DNA of 64,000 bases from Fusicatenibacter saccharivorans (GTDB taxonomy: Bacteria; Bacillota; Clostridia; Lachnospirales; Lachnospiraceae), in assembly GCF_015557635.1 (NCBI RefSeq), contig NZ_JADNOP010000016.1:1-64000 (forward strand). The letters are read 5' to 3'. This document shows positions 8,954 through 16,575 of the stretch, in pieces (positions within the stretch are counted from its first letter, which is position 1; each line of letters starts with the position of its first letter). The position numbers and the translations under genes are program-made. Under the pieces are notes generated by a model that made no database searches, was not told the DNA's origin, and saw nothing but the letters and a program-made list of their open reading frames with translations.

Positions 8954-9898
8954 TTATGATACATGACGGGCAGCATATTTCATTTTCTGGTTTCCGGCGC
9001 ATTTCTTAAAATACTGCCGGATCGCATCTTCGTTCATATCGTTTCCGATAAACACAGCCTGGCCGGCGTTTTTCTGTTCTGTGCCGGTGATGCTGTAGCG
9101 GTGATCGGCGACATCAAATTGGAGAAACTGGTCTCCGGCTGCGAACTGTCCTTTTGCACGGATGATATTTCCAAACGCTCCGCGAATGATCTGTTCCAGA
9201 AAACACCACAGGGTTTCCGGTGCCTCCATTCGGATATTTTCGAAGGAGAAGGTCTCCGGCATCTTTTCGCCGCTCTGCGTATCCTGTACTTTTTTCTCAT
9301 ACCGGCTGCCCAGCAGCAAGCTCTGGTAATCTTCCCGTGTCATCGTGGATGCATAATCCGTGATGATTTTTGCCTGCGAGTTAATTTCCTGCAGAAATTT
9401 CTGGATGCGCTGTTTTTCTTCCGCCTGGCATGCTTCTGTTTTGGAAACAATGATCGTATCCGCGCTTCGGATCTGATCCTGATACAGCTCGGGATATTCC
9501 GCCATATAGCGGCGGTAACTGTAAACATCCACAATAGTGACCGGCGAGAGAAGCTGAATTCTCTCGTACTCGATCTGACGCAGATTTTCTATAATCCGGG
9601 CGAGACTTCCGACGCCTGTCGGTTCTACGATCAGGTATTCCGGGTCTACCACATTGGCAATGGTCAGCACGGATGCTGCAAAATCCTTTTTCCCGATGCA
9701 GCAGATGCACTGCTCTGTCATTTCCCATACATTTTTCTGCGTTCCCTGCCGGTTCTGGCCAAGACGTGCGCCGTCGATTCCTGCGGCTCCATATTCATTT
9801 TCCAGTATGGCAAACCGCTGATCGACGTTCCTGGCCAGCCGTTTGATAAATGTTGTTTTTCCCGCGCCCAAAAAGCCGGATACGATCAATATTTTCAT
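8954..9898 (-). CDS. COG0523/CobW-family G3E GTPase metallochaperone
   Basis: 314 residues. Walker A GFLGAGKTT at 8-16, the metal-binding CxCC motif (CICC at 64-67), Walker-B-like IVEPTGVG and a guanine-recognition SKTE motif identify a COG0523 G3E GTPase. These proteins insert or traffic zinc, cobalt or other metals in a GTP-driven way. It starts 32 bases after the stop of a zinc-dependent alcohol dehydrogenase on the same strand and shares its terminator, so delivery of zinc to that enzyme is an attractive inference. No Zur or cobalamin element is seen nearby. Confidence 0.88.
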   Translation of the reverse strand: MKILIVSGFLGAGKTTFIKRLARNVDQRFAILENEYGAAGIDGARLGQNRQGTQKNVWEMTEQCICCIGKKDFAASVLTIANVVDPEYLIVEPTGVGSLARIIENLRQIEYERIQLLSPVTIVDVYSYRRYMAEYPELYQDQIRSADTIIVSKTEACQAEEKQRIQKFLQEINSQAKIITDYASTMTREDYQSLLLGSRYEKKVQDTQSGEKMPETFSFENIRMEAPETLWCFLEQIIRGAFGNIIRAKGQFAAGDQFLQFDVADHRYSITGTEQKNAGQAVFIGNDMNEDAIRQYFKKCAGNQKMKYAARHVS

Positions 9899-9930
9899 AC
9901 GTTTCCTTTTTCAGTCAAATTTTCAAATCA

Positions 9931-10992
9931 TCAGTCAGCCAATTTAACGACTGGTTTGATTAAATCCTTCGGTTTATCTCTCATCAGGAACAATGCTTCT
10001 TCCAGATGATCCCATCCATCAAACACATGCGTGGACAGCGGGCTGACATCCAGCTTGCCTGCCGAAACAAGAGCTCCCAGTTTTTCCATGCGGAGTCTTC
10101 CGCCAGGCATCAGGCCTCCGTTAATCTGTTTGTGACCCATTCCAACGCCCCACTCTACACGCGGAATATCAATGTTGTCACCGGATCCAAGATAGTTTAC
10201 ATTTCCGATCTTTCCGCCCGGTTTCAGGCATTTTACTGCTTCTGCAAAGGTTTCTACACCACCGCCGGCGATGACTACTTTATCAACACCTTTTCCATCT
10301 GTCATATCAAGTACCTGCTGGAAAATCGGTCCGTTCTTGTAGCTGACAAAATCCGTTGCGCCGTATTTTTTTGCCGCTTCTACGCAGACCGGTCTCGTTC
10401 CGACAGCAATGATTCTCGATGCGCCGCGCATATTCGTTCCGGCTACCGACATCAGACCAACTGGTCCGATTCCGATGACAAGAACTGTATCACCAAACTG
10501 TACATCGGCAAGCTCTACGCCGTGGAATCCGGTCGGCACCATATCGGAAAGCATGCACGCGTCGACAACATTGATGTTTTTCGGAAGCAGCGCAAGGTTT
10601 CCATCGGCATCATTTACATGAAAGAATTCAGAAAAGACACCATCTTTGAAGTTGGAGAATTTCCAGCCTGCCAGCATTCCGCCGGAGTGCATGGAATAAC
10701 CAGCCTGTGCTTCCAGAGAATTCCAGTCCGGAGTGATGGCCGGCACAAGAACCCGGTCTCCCGGTTTGAAATCTTTTACGAGCTCTCCGACTTCCACAAC
10801 CTCTGCACAGCACTCATGGCCCAGAATCATGTTATGACGGTCACCGATGGCCCCTTCCCATAAAGTGTGGACATCTGATGTGCAGATGGCAACTGCCAGT
10901 GGACGGCAAATGGCATCCATCGGCCCGCATTTCGGGCGTTCTTTCTCGATCCATCCGGATTCACCGATTTTCAGCATTGCATAACCTTTCAT
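9931..10992 (-). CDS. NADP-dependent secondary alcohol dehydrogenase, zinc type
   Basis: 353 residues, colinear with the Clostridium beijerinckii/Thermoanaerobacter secondary alcohol dehydrogenase family (start MKGYAML, LDVHTLWEG-like region, FSNFKDGVF, end DLIKPVV). Catalytic zinc ligands C37, H59 and E60 are present, with the family aspartate in SDMVPTGFHG. The cofactor loop VGTRP with a downstream tyrosine in SYKNG agrees with NADP(H) use. The enzyme interconverts secondary alcohols and ketones in the cytosol. It lies upstream of and probably is co-transcribed with the COG0523 metallochaperone. Confidence 0.9.
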   Translation of the reverse strand: MKGYAMLKIGESGWIEKERPKCGPMDAICRPLAVAICTSDVHTLWEGAIGDRHNMILGHECCAEVVEVGELVKDFKPGDRVLVPAITPDWNSLEAQAGYSMHSGGMLAGWKFSNFKDGVFSEFFHVNDADGNLALLPKNINVVDACMLSDMVPTGFHGVELADVQFGDTVLVIGIGPVGLMSVAGTNMRGASRIIAVGTRPVCVEAAKKYGATDFVSYKNGPIFQQVLDMTDGKGVDKVVIAGGGVETFAEAVKCLKPGGKIGNVNYLGSGDNIDIPRVEWGVGMGHKQINGGLMPGGRLRMEKLGALVSAGKLDVSPLSTHVFDGWDHLEEALFLMRDKPKDLIKPVVKLAD

Positions 10993-11076
10993 ATCTTTTG
11001 CTCTCCTTTCAGATTGTTAATGATTTATCGATTCCTATGGTTCGAATATATCACTAATAGGTTACTAATTCAACAG

Positions 11077-11115
11077 AAAAGTCACGGAATGCCGTAGAAT
11101 ATTCCGTGACTTTTT
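11077..11115 (-). terminator. Strong bidirectional-type terminator after deoC
   Basis: A 14-bp perfect stem (AAAAGTCACGGAAT at 11077-11090 with its complement at 11101-11114) and a 10-base loop, with T run on the exit side. It separates deoC from the alcohol dehydrogenase gene. Confidence 0.88.
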
Positions 11116-11135
11116 TATAGCTTTTGCACAATAGA

Positions 11136-11822
11136 TTACTTATAGATACTTTTTATCAAATTCTGCACCGACCGCATTCCCATACCGAAACGGCTGCAGC
11201 CGGCTTTCTGCATTTCCTGTATAGTTTCCAGACTGCGGATTCCACCGGCGGCCTTGATCTGAATGCGACCGGCGGCTTCACGGCTCATGATTCGAACCTG
11301 CTCCACGGTGGAAGGACAGCCGGGATACCATCCGGTGCTCGTCTTTACATAATCCGCACGGCCTTTCACACACAGATCCACTGCCTGGCAGATTTCCTGC
11401 TCCGTCAGCTGCGGTGCCTCGATGATCACCTTAAAAATCGCCGAAGGCACCTGCTCCCGGATGGCCAGAAGTTCTTCTTTTACATAAGAAAATTCGTGGC
11501 TTCTGAATGCCGTAAGATTCATCACCATGTCGATTTCCCGGCAGCCAGCCTCCCACAGTTCTTTTGCCTGCCGCTTCTTCTGTCCGGTCGTATCTCCGCC
11601 GCCCGGAAAGCTTACCACGCCTCCCGCATGGATTTCTCTGGTGTCCTGCAGCCGTTCTGCCACATGGGCGCTGAACGCCGGCAAGGTAAACACAGCAGCC
11701 AGACGATATTTCTTTGCCAGCTCCACCATCGCATCAATTTCATCCATTGTATGAAATGCCTGTACACAGCTGATATCAATCTGCCGCATCAGTTTCTTCT
11801 GTTCTTCTGTCTCATCGCTCAT
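11136..11822 (-). CDS. deoC: Deoxyribose-phosphate aldolase
   Basis: 228 residues, typical DeoC length. Schiff-base lysine K160 lies in ADYVKTSTGW, and the second active-site lysine K190 in IKAAGGIRS; the EIDMVMN motif carries the conserved aspartate. The enzyme cleaves 2-deoxyribose-5-phosphate to glyceraldehyde-3-phosphate and acetaldehyde. Its start overlaps the stop of the upstream GntR regulator (ATGA), so the two are translationally coupled. The acetaldehyde formed could be a substrate for alcohol dehydrogenases, though the neighbouring one is a secondary-alcohol type. Confidence 0.93.
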   Translation of the reverse strand: MSDETEEQKKLMRQIDISCVQAFHTMDEIDAMVELAKKYRLAAVFTLPAFSAHVAERLQDTREIHAGGVVSFPGGGDTTGQKKRQAKELWEAGCREIDMVMNLTAFRSHEFSYVKEELLAIREQVPSAIFKVIIEAPQLTEQEICQAVDLCVKGRADYVKTSTGWYPGCPSTVEQVRIMSREAAGRIQIKAAGGIRSLETIQEMQKAGCSRFGMGMRSVQNLIKSIYK

Positions 11823-12538
11823 TTACTCCGTCCTTTTCCCGAAATCTCCACCTCGTACTTGCTTCCGATGATCCGCACATGGTCAATGCTCACCGGCCGG
11901 TTCTGCCAGTAGGTGACTCTGTGCACCACAAGAAGCGCATCCTTCGGCTCCGTTTTCAGAACCTGGGCTTCCATAAAGGTCGCGGATTTCGCTGAAATTC
12001 TGTCTCGTGTCTCATCAATCTGCAAGCCGAATTTCTCCTCCAGAAACTGATACAGCGCTACAAACTGATTCTCATACGCTTCGATGCCAGGGACTTTCGC
12101 ATATTCGATATAATTTTCCATCAGCGTAACAGGCTCTTCATCCGCAAGCTGCAGCCGCTGAATCCTCGCCACGCTGGTTCCCTCCGGAATTTCCAGTTCA
12201 TCGGCGAGCTGTTTGTCCGCCGAAATGATGTCGATCATCATATCTGACGTCGTTACCCGATATCCTTTTTTCATCAGGGATTCCGTGACCGATGTGACCT
12301 TGTTATAATTCTGAATTGCCTTATGATTCAGCACCCTCGTTCCAGAACCCTGGCGAACCTCAACCAGTCCCTCCTGCACCAGTATCTTTACTGCATTCCG
12401 TACCGTAGTACGGCTGACCTGATAGATTTTCTCCAGTTCACACTCCTTCGGCAGAAATCCCCCGACAGGATATGTTCCCTTATTGATCTCGTTTTTCAGT
12501 CTGCTGTAAACCTTCACATAAGCCGGTGCATTTTTCAT
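11819..12538 (-). CDS. GntR/HutC-family transcriptional regulator with UTRA domain
   Basis: 239 residues from the ATG at 12538, chosen because GGGAGGGG lies just upstream; a longer TTG-initiated frame lacks a ribosome site. Residues ~5-72 form the winged helix (YSRLKNEI, ECELEKIYQVSRTTVRNAVKILVQEGLVEVRQGSGTRV), and ~90-235 a UTRA effector-binding domain. It is co-translated with deoC, so it probably controls the deoxyribose-phosphate pathway and its own gene; the effector is not known. Confidence 0.88.
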   Translation of the reverse strand: MKNAPAYVKVYSRLKNEINKGTYPVGGFLPKECELEKIYQVSRTTVRNAVKILVQEGLVEVRQGSGTRVLNHKAIQNYNKVTSVTESLMKKGYRVTTSDMMIDIISADKQLADELEIPEGTSVARIQRLQLADEEPVTLMENYIEYAKVPGIEAYENQFVALYQFLEEKFGLQIDETRDRISAKSATFMEAQVLKTEPKDALLVVHRVTYWQNRPVSIDHVRIIGSKYEVEISGKGRSK

Positions 12539-12679
12539 CTTCTTCCCCTCCCGTGAAATATCAATATCCGCTTTTTGATCCTTTTTGCAGTATACCATAT
12601 TTTGACGGCACAATCGAGTCCCAAAGAAGAGTTCCTGTTTTCTGCTTTGTCACCGACACATACTCTGCCAGACGCACAG

Positions 12680-12722
12680 AAAAAAGGCAGACGCATGTCA
12701 TTTCTTTATGACTCACGTCTGC
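12680..12722 (-). terminator. Terminator after the truncated permease
   Basis: GCAGACG/CGTCTGC arms (12688-12694, 12716-12722) with inner GTCAT/ATGAC, then a T6 run on the minus strand. Confidence 0.8.
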
Positions 12723-12832
12723 TCTGCATGAATCTTCTTTTTTCTGCTGTCTGCGAAATACTTCCATTCTCCAGAAGCAAATCTCTCTTTCTGCGGTGTA
12801 AATTTTTGTTACAAATTTTTTATTGTTCTTTT

Positions 12833-13583
12833 CTATTTTTTCGTATCAAACCGCATCACCGCCATGTGCACCACGTACGGCACCAAGATGACCGGGATTG
12901 CCAGGTATGCCAGGATGCTGTACGCCTTCTGGATCAGCGTCAGCAGACCAAACTGTGCGATGAGGAAGTCTGCGATGCAGCAAGCGAGGGCGGCGAGGAT
13001 CTGGGTGCGGCTGATTTTGCCTGCGGTTTCTGTTCTGCTGCTTCGTTCAGCGAGACCGGCGTGGATTCGTTTGACCATGGCGGCAACCATGTTGACGGCT
13101 GTGGATACGGCACCGAGGATGATCAGTACGGAAATCAGCGGTGTCATGAATTTACTGCCGACGCCCTGCTGAACCATAAATAATGTCGGGACGCTCTGCT
13201 GGCTCATTTCCGGGTTCTGGTATACGGTCATGATTCCGAGGACGACCATGATCATCAGAAGGGCATTTAATACGGCACCGACTGCCATGCTCTTTCCGGC
13301 ATCCTGCGGTTTTTCGAAGGATTTGGCATGCTGGACGAAGACTGCGACATTAGCAAGCTGGAAGGTTCCGTAGAGGAATGCGGCGTACAGGGCTTTGCCG
13401 AATGGGAGGTCTGCGGTTTTCATGGCGTTTACAGTATCGCCGATCTTTCCGGCTCCGGCGATGATGTTCGGGACGTAGACGATCAGCAGACCGGCGATAA
13501 TGCAGATGGACAGCACTGACGCTACTTTCCGCACCAGATCCGTTCCGAATACCGAAACGACGAAAATAATTTTCCAGTTTCAT
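12833..13583 (-). pseudogene. 5'-truncated YkvI-like membrane transporter
   Basis: The frame ending at 12833 encodes about 240 residues of a polytopic membrane protein with five or more hydrophobic segments, resembling the second half of YkvI-type permeases (family name is a tentative match). The N-terminal transmembrane segments expected for a ~350-residue transporter are missing. The only good ribosome site and ATG (13583, after GAAGGGAG) sit in a different frame; the permease frame has a TGA right there and no well-placed start apart from a GTG at 13534. The terminator after it and hairpin before it remain. This looks like a gene that lost its 5' part with a frameshift at the junction. Confidence 0.65.
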
Positions 13584-13612
13584 AACGATTCTCCCTTCTT
13601 CCTAACAAGCAA

Positions 13613-13649
13613 AAGGGCGTACTGACCTTCTGTTGGTCAATACGCCCTT
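13613..13649 (-). promoter_or_regulatory. Leader hairpin upstream of the truncated permease
   Basis: AAGGGCGTA and TGACC with complementary arms form a ~15-bp interrupted stem with a 7-base loop, followed on the minus strand by a short T run and then the ribosome site. It could be an attenuator or a leftover terminator. Confidence 0.6.
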
Positions 13650-13712
13650 GTATCTCCGATGTGCTTTAGTATATCACAGTTTTAACGCGAATGCACTCAA
13701 TTTTAAGCAAAA

Positions 13713-13748
13713 CGCAAAAGATCCCGGGATTTTTCTCTCCCGGGATCT
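13713..13748 (-). terminator. Terminator of the coiled-coil NlpC/P60 gene
   Basis: An 11-bp AGATCCCGGGA/TCCCGGGATCT stem (13719-13729, 13738-13748) followed on the minus strand by a T-rich run. Confidence 0.85.
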
Positions 13749-13774
13749 GAAAATTCTTACTATGTAATTCCTTT

Positions 13775-15142
13775 TTAAACCACACGTCTTACCGCAAGAA
13801 TCGTGGTATACGCTGCGTTGCTGCTGATCTTGATACCGTCGCGCTCATTGCTTGCGTGTACGATTGCACCGCCGCCGATGTAGATGGCTACGTGGCCGCT
13901 GTAGCAGATAATATCGCCCGGCTGAGCCTCGGCATAAGATACACCGCGTCCTACACCACGCAGTGCACTGGAGGAATGCGGAAGGTCGTATCCGAAGTGT
14001 GCGTAAACGCTCATGATAAAACCAGAGCAGTCAGCTCCGTTGGTAAGGCTTGTGCCGCCCCATACGTATGGATTTCCAATAAACTGTGTTGCATAGGATA
14101 CGATGGCACTTCCGGTTGCGCTTCCGGTGCTGCTGGAGCTGCTGGAATCATCCGAGCTGCTGGTATCGCTGGACGAAGAATCATCGTAAGAGCTTCCTCC
14201 GTTAGACGGTGTTGTTGTCGTGGTGGAGCTTCCTGTGCTGGACGGTGTGTTGTCTGCCGTTGTTGCATTATTTGCAGCACTGCTTGCGGCTGCTTCTGCC
14301 TGTCTTGCAGCTTCTGCCTGGCGCGCTGCCTCGGCTGCTTCTGCTGCCTGACGTGCCTCTTCTGCTTTTCTTGCTTCCTCAGCGGCTTTCGCTGCTTCTT
14401 CGGCTGCAATCTCTTCCTGAATCTGCTGGATCTTTGCGTTCTGTTCTGCCAGGACTGCGTTGTACTGTGCAGCCATGTCATTCAGGTCTGCAATCTGGTT
14501 CTCGTAGTCATCGGAAACGGCTTTCTTCTGCTCGAGCATTTCCTCGAGGGACTGCTGCTGTGCTTCCTGCTCTGCCTCGCTGGCTTCCAGGTCTGCTTTC
14601 TCGTCTGCGAGCTGATTGCTGTAATCCGTTACCTGCTGTACCAGATCCATGTACTCCTGCAGGCACTCTCTGTCGTATTTGTATAATTTCTGGGTGTACT
14701 CAGCCTGGTTCAGGATGCTGCTTAAATCTTTTCCTTCCAGAATCAGTGCTGCCCAGCCGTTGTCTCCGCCGCTTTCATAGAGGAATTTGATACGTTTTTT
14801 CATCTGCTCGTACTGCTCGTCCTCTTCTGCCTGTGCGTCACTTAATTTTTTCTGAGTATCTTCAATCTCAGTCTGTTTCTCTGCAATTTCATTTTTCAGA
14901 TTTTCAACGGATGCCATGGTTACGACAAGCTGTGCGTCCAGGTCATCAATCTCGCCGGTAATCTGATTCTTTTTAGTTTCCAGATCGTCGATTTCTGCTT
15001 TTGCGTTGTCAAGCTGTGCGCTGGTCTCGGCCTGTGCTGCCTGCTGCTGCTGTAACTTCTCCTGTTTGGAGGCGCTTACTGTCATTACCTGAGCTGCACT
15101 TACGATCACTGCTAAACTTAAGGCAAGAAATTTTTTTCTCAT
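13775..15142 (-). CDS. Secreted coiled-coil NlpC/P60 peptidoglycan hydrolase
   Basis: 455 residues. Residues 1-24 are a signal peptide (MRKKFLALSLAVIVSAAQ, ending VSA). Residues ~25-270 form a long Gln/Glu/Ala-rich coiled coil as in CwlO or PcsB; a Ser/Thr-rich linker runs to ~345; an NlpC/P60 domain ends the protein, with catalytic cysteine in NGADCSGF and histidine in GHVAIYIGGG. It should cut peptide cross-links in the wall during growth or division. In CwlO-type proteins the coiled coil is the contact for FtsEX; no ftsEX is in the window. Confidence 0.9.
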   Translation of the reverse strand: MRKKFLALSLAVIVSAAQVMTVSASKQEKLQQQQAAQAETSAQLDNAKAEIDDLETKKNQITGEIDDLDAQLVVTMASVENLKNEIAEKQTEIEDTQKKLSDAQAEEDEQYEQMKKRIKFLYESGGDNGWAALILEGKDLSSILNQAEYTQKLYKYDRECLQEYMDLVQQVTDYSNQLADEKADLEASEAEQEAQQQSLEEMLEQKKAVSDDYENQIADLNDMAAQYNAVLAEQNAKIQQIQEEIAAEEAAKAAEEARKAEEARQAAEAAEAARQAEAARQAEAAASSAANNATTADNTPSSTGSSTTTTTPSNGGSSYDDSSSSDTSSSDDSSSSSSTGSATGSAIVSYATQFIGNPYVWGGTSLTNGADCSGFIMSVYAHFGYDLPHSSSALRGVGRGVSYAEAQPGDIICYSGHVAIYIGGGAIVHASNERDGIKISSNAAYTTILAVRRVV

Positions 15143-15339
15143 TCTTTCACTCCCAAATTGATTCGTTGTATGTAGGATTTCTGTTTCCAGTTTTACCTGT
15201 TTCTTAGAAATTCAATTATTCTGTAACAATTTTGAAATATTTTTCCCAATTCTTTTACATAATATCACAATTCACAAATGGATGCAAGGAAAAATATCCC
15301 GCCTTTTTGTAAACAATTCGTGAACAGTAACGATACATG

Positions 15340-16410
15340 TTATTTTACCTTCTGTACACTCACACAACTCAATTTGTATTGATCCGGCGAGGAAAGCGCA
15401 TCGCCGTCGGGGATTGAAAAGTCCTCTGCGGAGAATTTCGCACAGAGTGCCCGGTACTGATCCTCTGTAAAAGACGGCACCGCATCCTGATTCCATTCCA
15501 GACTGATTTCCTGATCGGTCACGCCGCGCGTTACAATTTTCCCGCCTTCAAAATCCTTTTGTTTCATTTCTTTTAACGCATTGTAAACTGCAGTTCCATA
15601 ATCCAGACGTACTTTCAACACGGCATTGGCGTACTCCTCCACGCCGCCGTTTGCGATCAGTGCTCCGCCTGCCGCAGATGCTGCTGCGCCAAGTACATTC
15701 TGATACGATGCACCGTCCGAGAAGAGAATCTGTCCGCTCTCACCGTACCAGCTTTTGATTTTTTCCAAATACGACGGTGATACGCTGCTGCTTTTCCGAT
15801 ACGTATAATCCAGCGTGATGCTGTTTTCTCCAAGTCCCAGATCCGCAGCGGCCGCCTCTGCACCGAGTGCATAACCTGTCCCGTACTTTGTTCCGTTCTC
15901 TTCGTTTTTCTGTCCGATATAGCCCAGGTGCGTGTAGCCGGCCTGTACTGCCGCATATCCTGCCAGGTAGCCGGCCTCTGATGCATCAATTTCCAGGCTT
16001 TCTGTATTTCCGCGGAGACGGCTGCGGCCGCTCTCACTGACCGGTTCTGCCTCCAGCAGCAGAAAACGGACATCCTTCCAGTCGCGCTGTGCATCGTAAA
16101 CGGCGCGGCTCATGCTCGTTCCGGCACAGACGATAACGGATGCTCCCTTCTGCGCCGCCTCTTTGATGGTGTTTTCATAGTCCTCTGTTGTCCGTCCTGC
16201 CGGAACACTTGCTTCATATTTCAGACCGCTCTCGTCTCCATACTGCGCAAGACCGTTCCATGCTGACTGATACACGGCATCGGAAGCTACCTCACTGCCG
16301 TCGGTTACCAGCACCAGATCCACTGGTTCCGTCTTTTCTTTTCCGCAGCCGCCCAGCAGCAGCAACGACACTACGCCAAGACAGAGCGCCCATTTCCAGC
16401 TCTTTCGCAT
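15340..16410 (-). CDS. BMP/PnrA-family substrate-binding lipoprotein
   Basis: 356 residues from the ATG at 16410, chosen for GGGGAG upstream and the immediate signal sequence. The lipobox LLGGC puts the lipidated cysteine at 22. The fold resembles basic membrane proteins: VDLVLVTDG at the start of the mature part, GASVIVCAGTSMSRAV, a central GYLAGYAA motif and a final ILFSDGASYQNV half. BMP family proteins usually bind nucleosides or similar compounds for ABC uptake, but no ABC transporter genes adjoin it, so it may be an orphan receptor or wall-associated binding protein. Confidence 0.75.
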   Translation of the reverse strand: MRKSWKWALCLGVVSLLLLGGCGKEKTEPVDLVLVTDGSEVASDAVYQSAWNGLAQYGDESGLKYEASVPAGRTTEDYENTIKEAAQKGASVIVCAGTSMSRAVYDAQRDWKDVRFLLLEAEPVSESGRSRLRGNTESLEIDASEAGYLAGYAAVQAGYTHLGYIGQKNEENGTKYGTGYALGAEAAAADLGLGENSITLDYTYRKSSSVSPSYLEKIKSWYGESGQILFSDGASYQNVLGAAASAAGGALIANGGVEEYANAVLKVRLDYGTAVYNALKEMKQKDFEGGKIVTRGVTDQEISLEWNQDAVPSFTEDQYRALCAKFSAEDFSIPDGDALSSPDQYKLSCVSVQKVK

Positions 16411-16504
16411 GTTTACTCCCCTTGTATTTTTATTTTCCAGATTTTTTCTTTTGTATTTCTGATCTGCGTCTTTCACGCACCTTCTAGTATAGACAATTCC
16501 AGCG

Positions 16505-16556
16505 CAAAAAGAAAGAGAGAATACACGAACTACAAAGTTTTTTTGTATTCTCTCTT
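16505..16556 (-). terminator. Terminator after the wall-binding-repeat NlpC/P60 gene
   Basis: AAAGAGAGAATACA (16512-16525) pairs with TGTATTCTCTCTT (16544-16556); T-rich exit on the minus strand. Confidence 0.85.
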
Positions 16557-16575
16557 ATTTTTTATAGAAGATATT

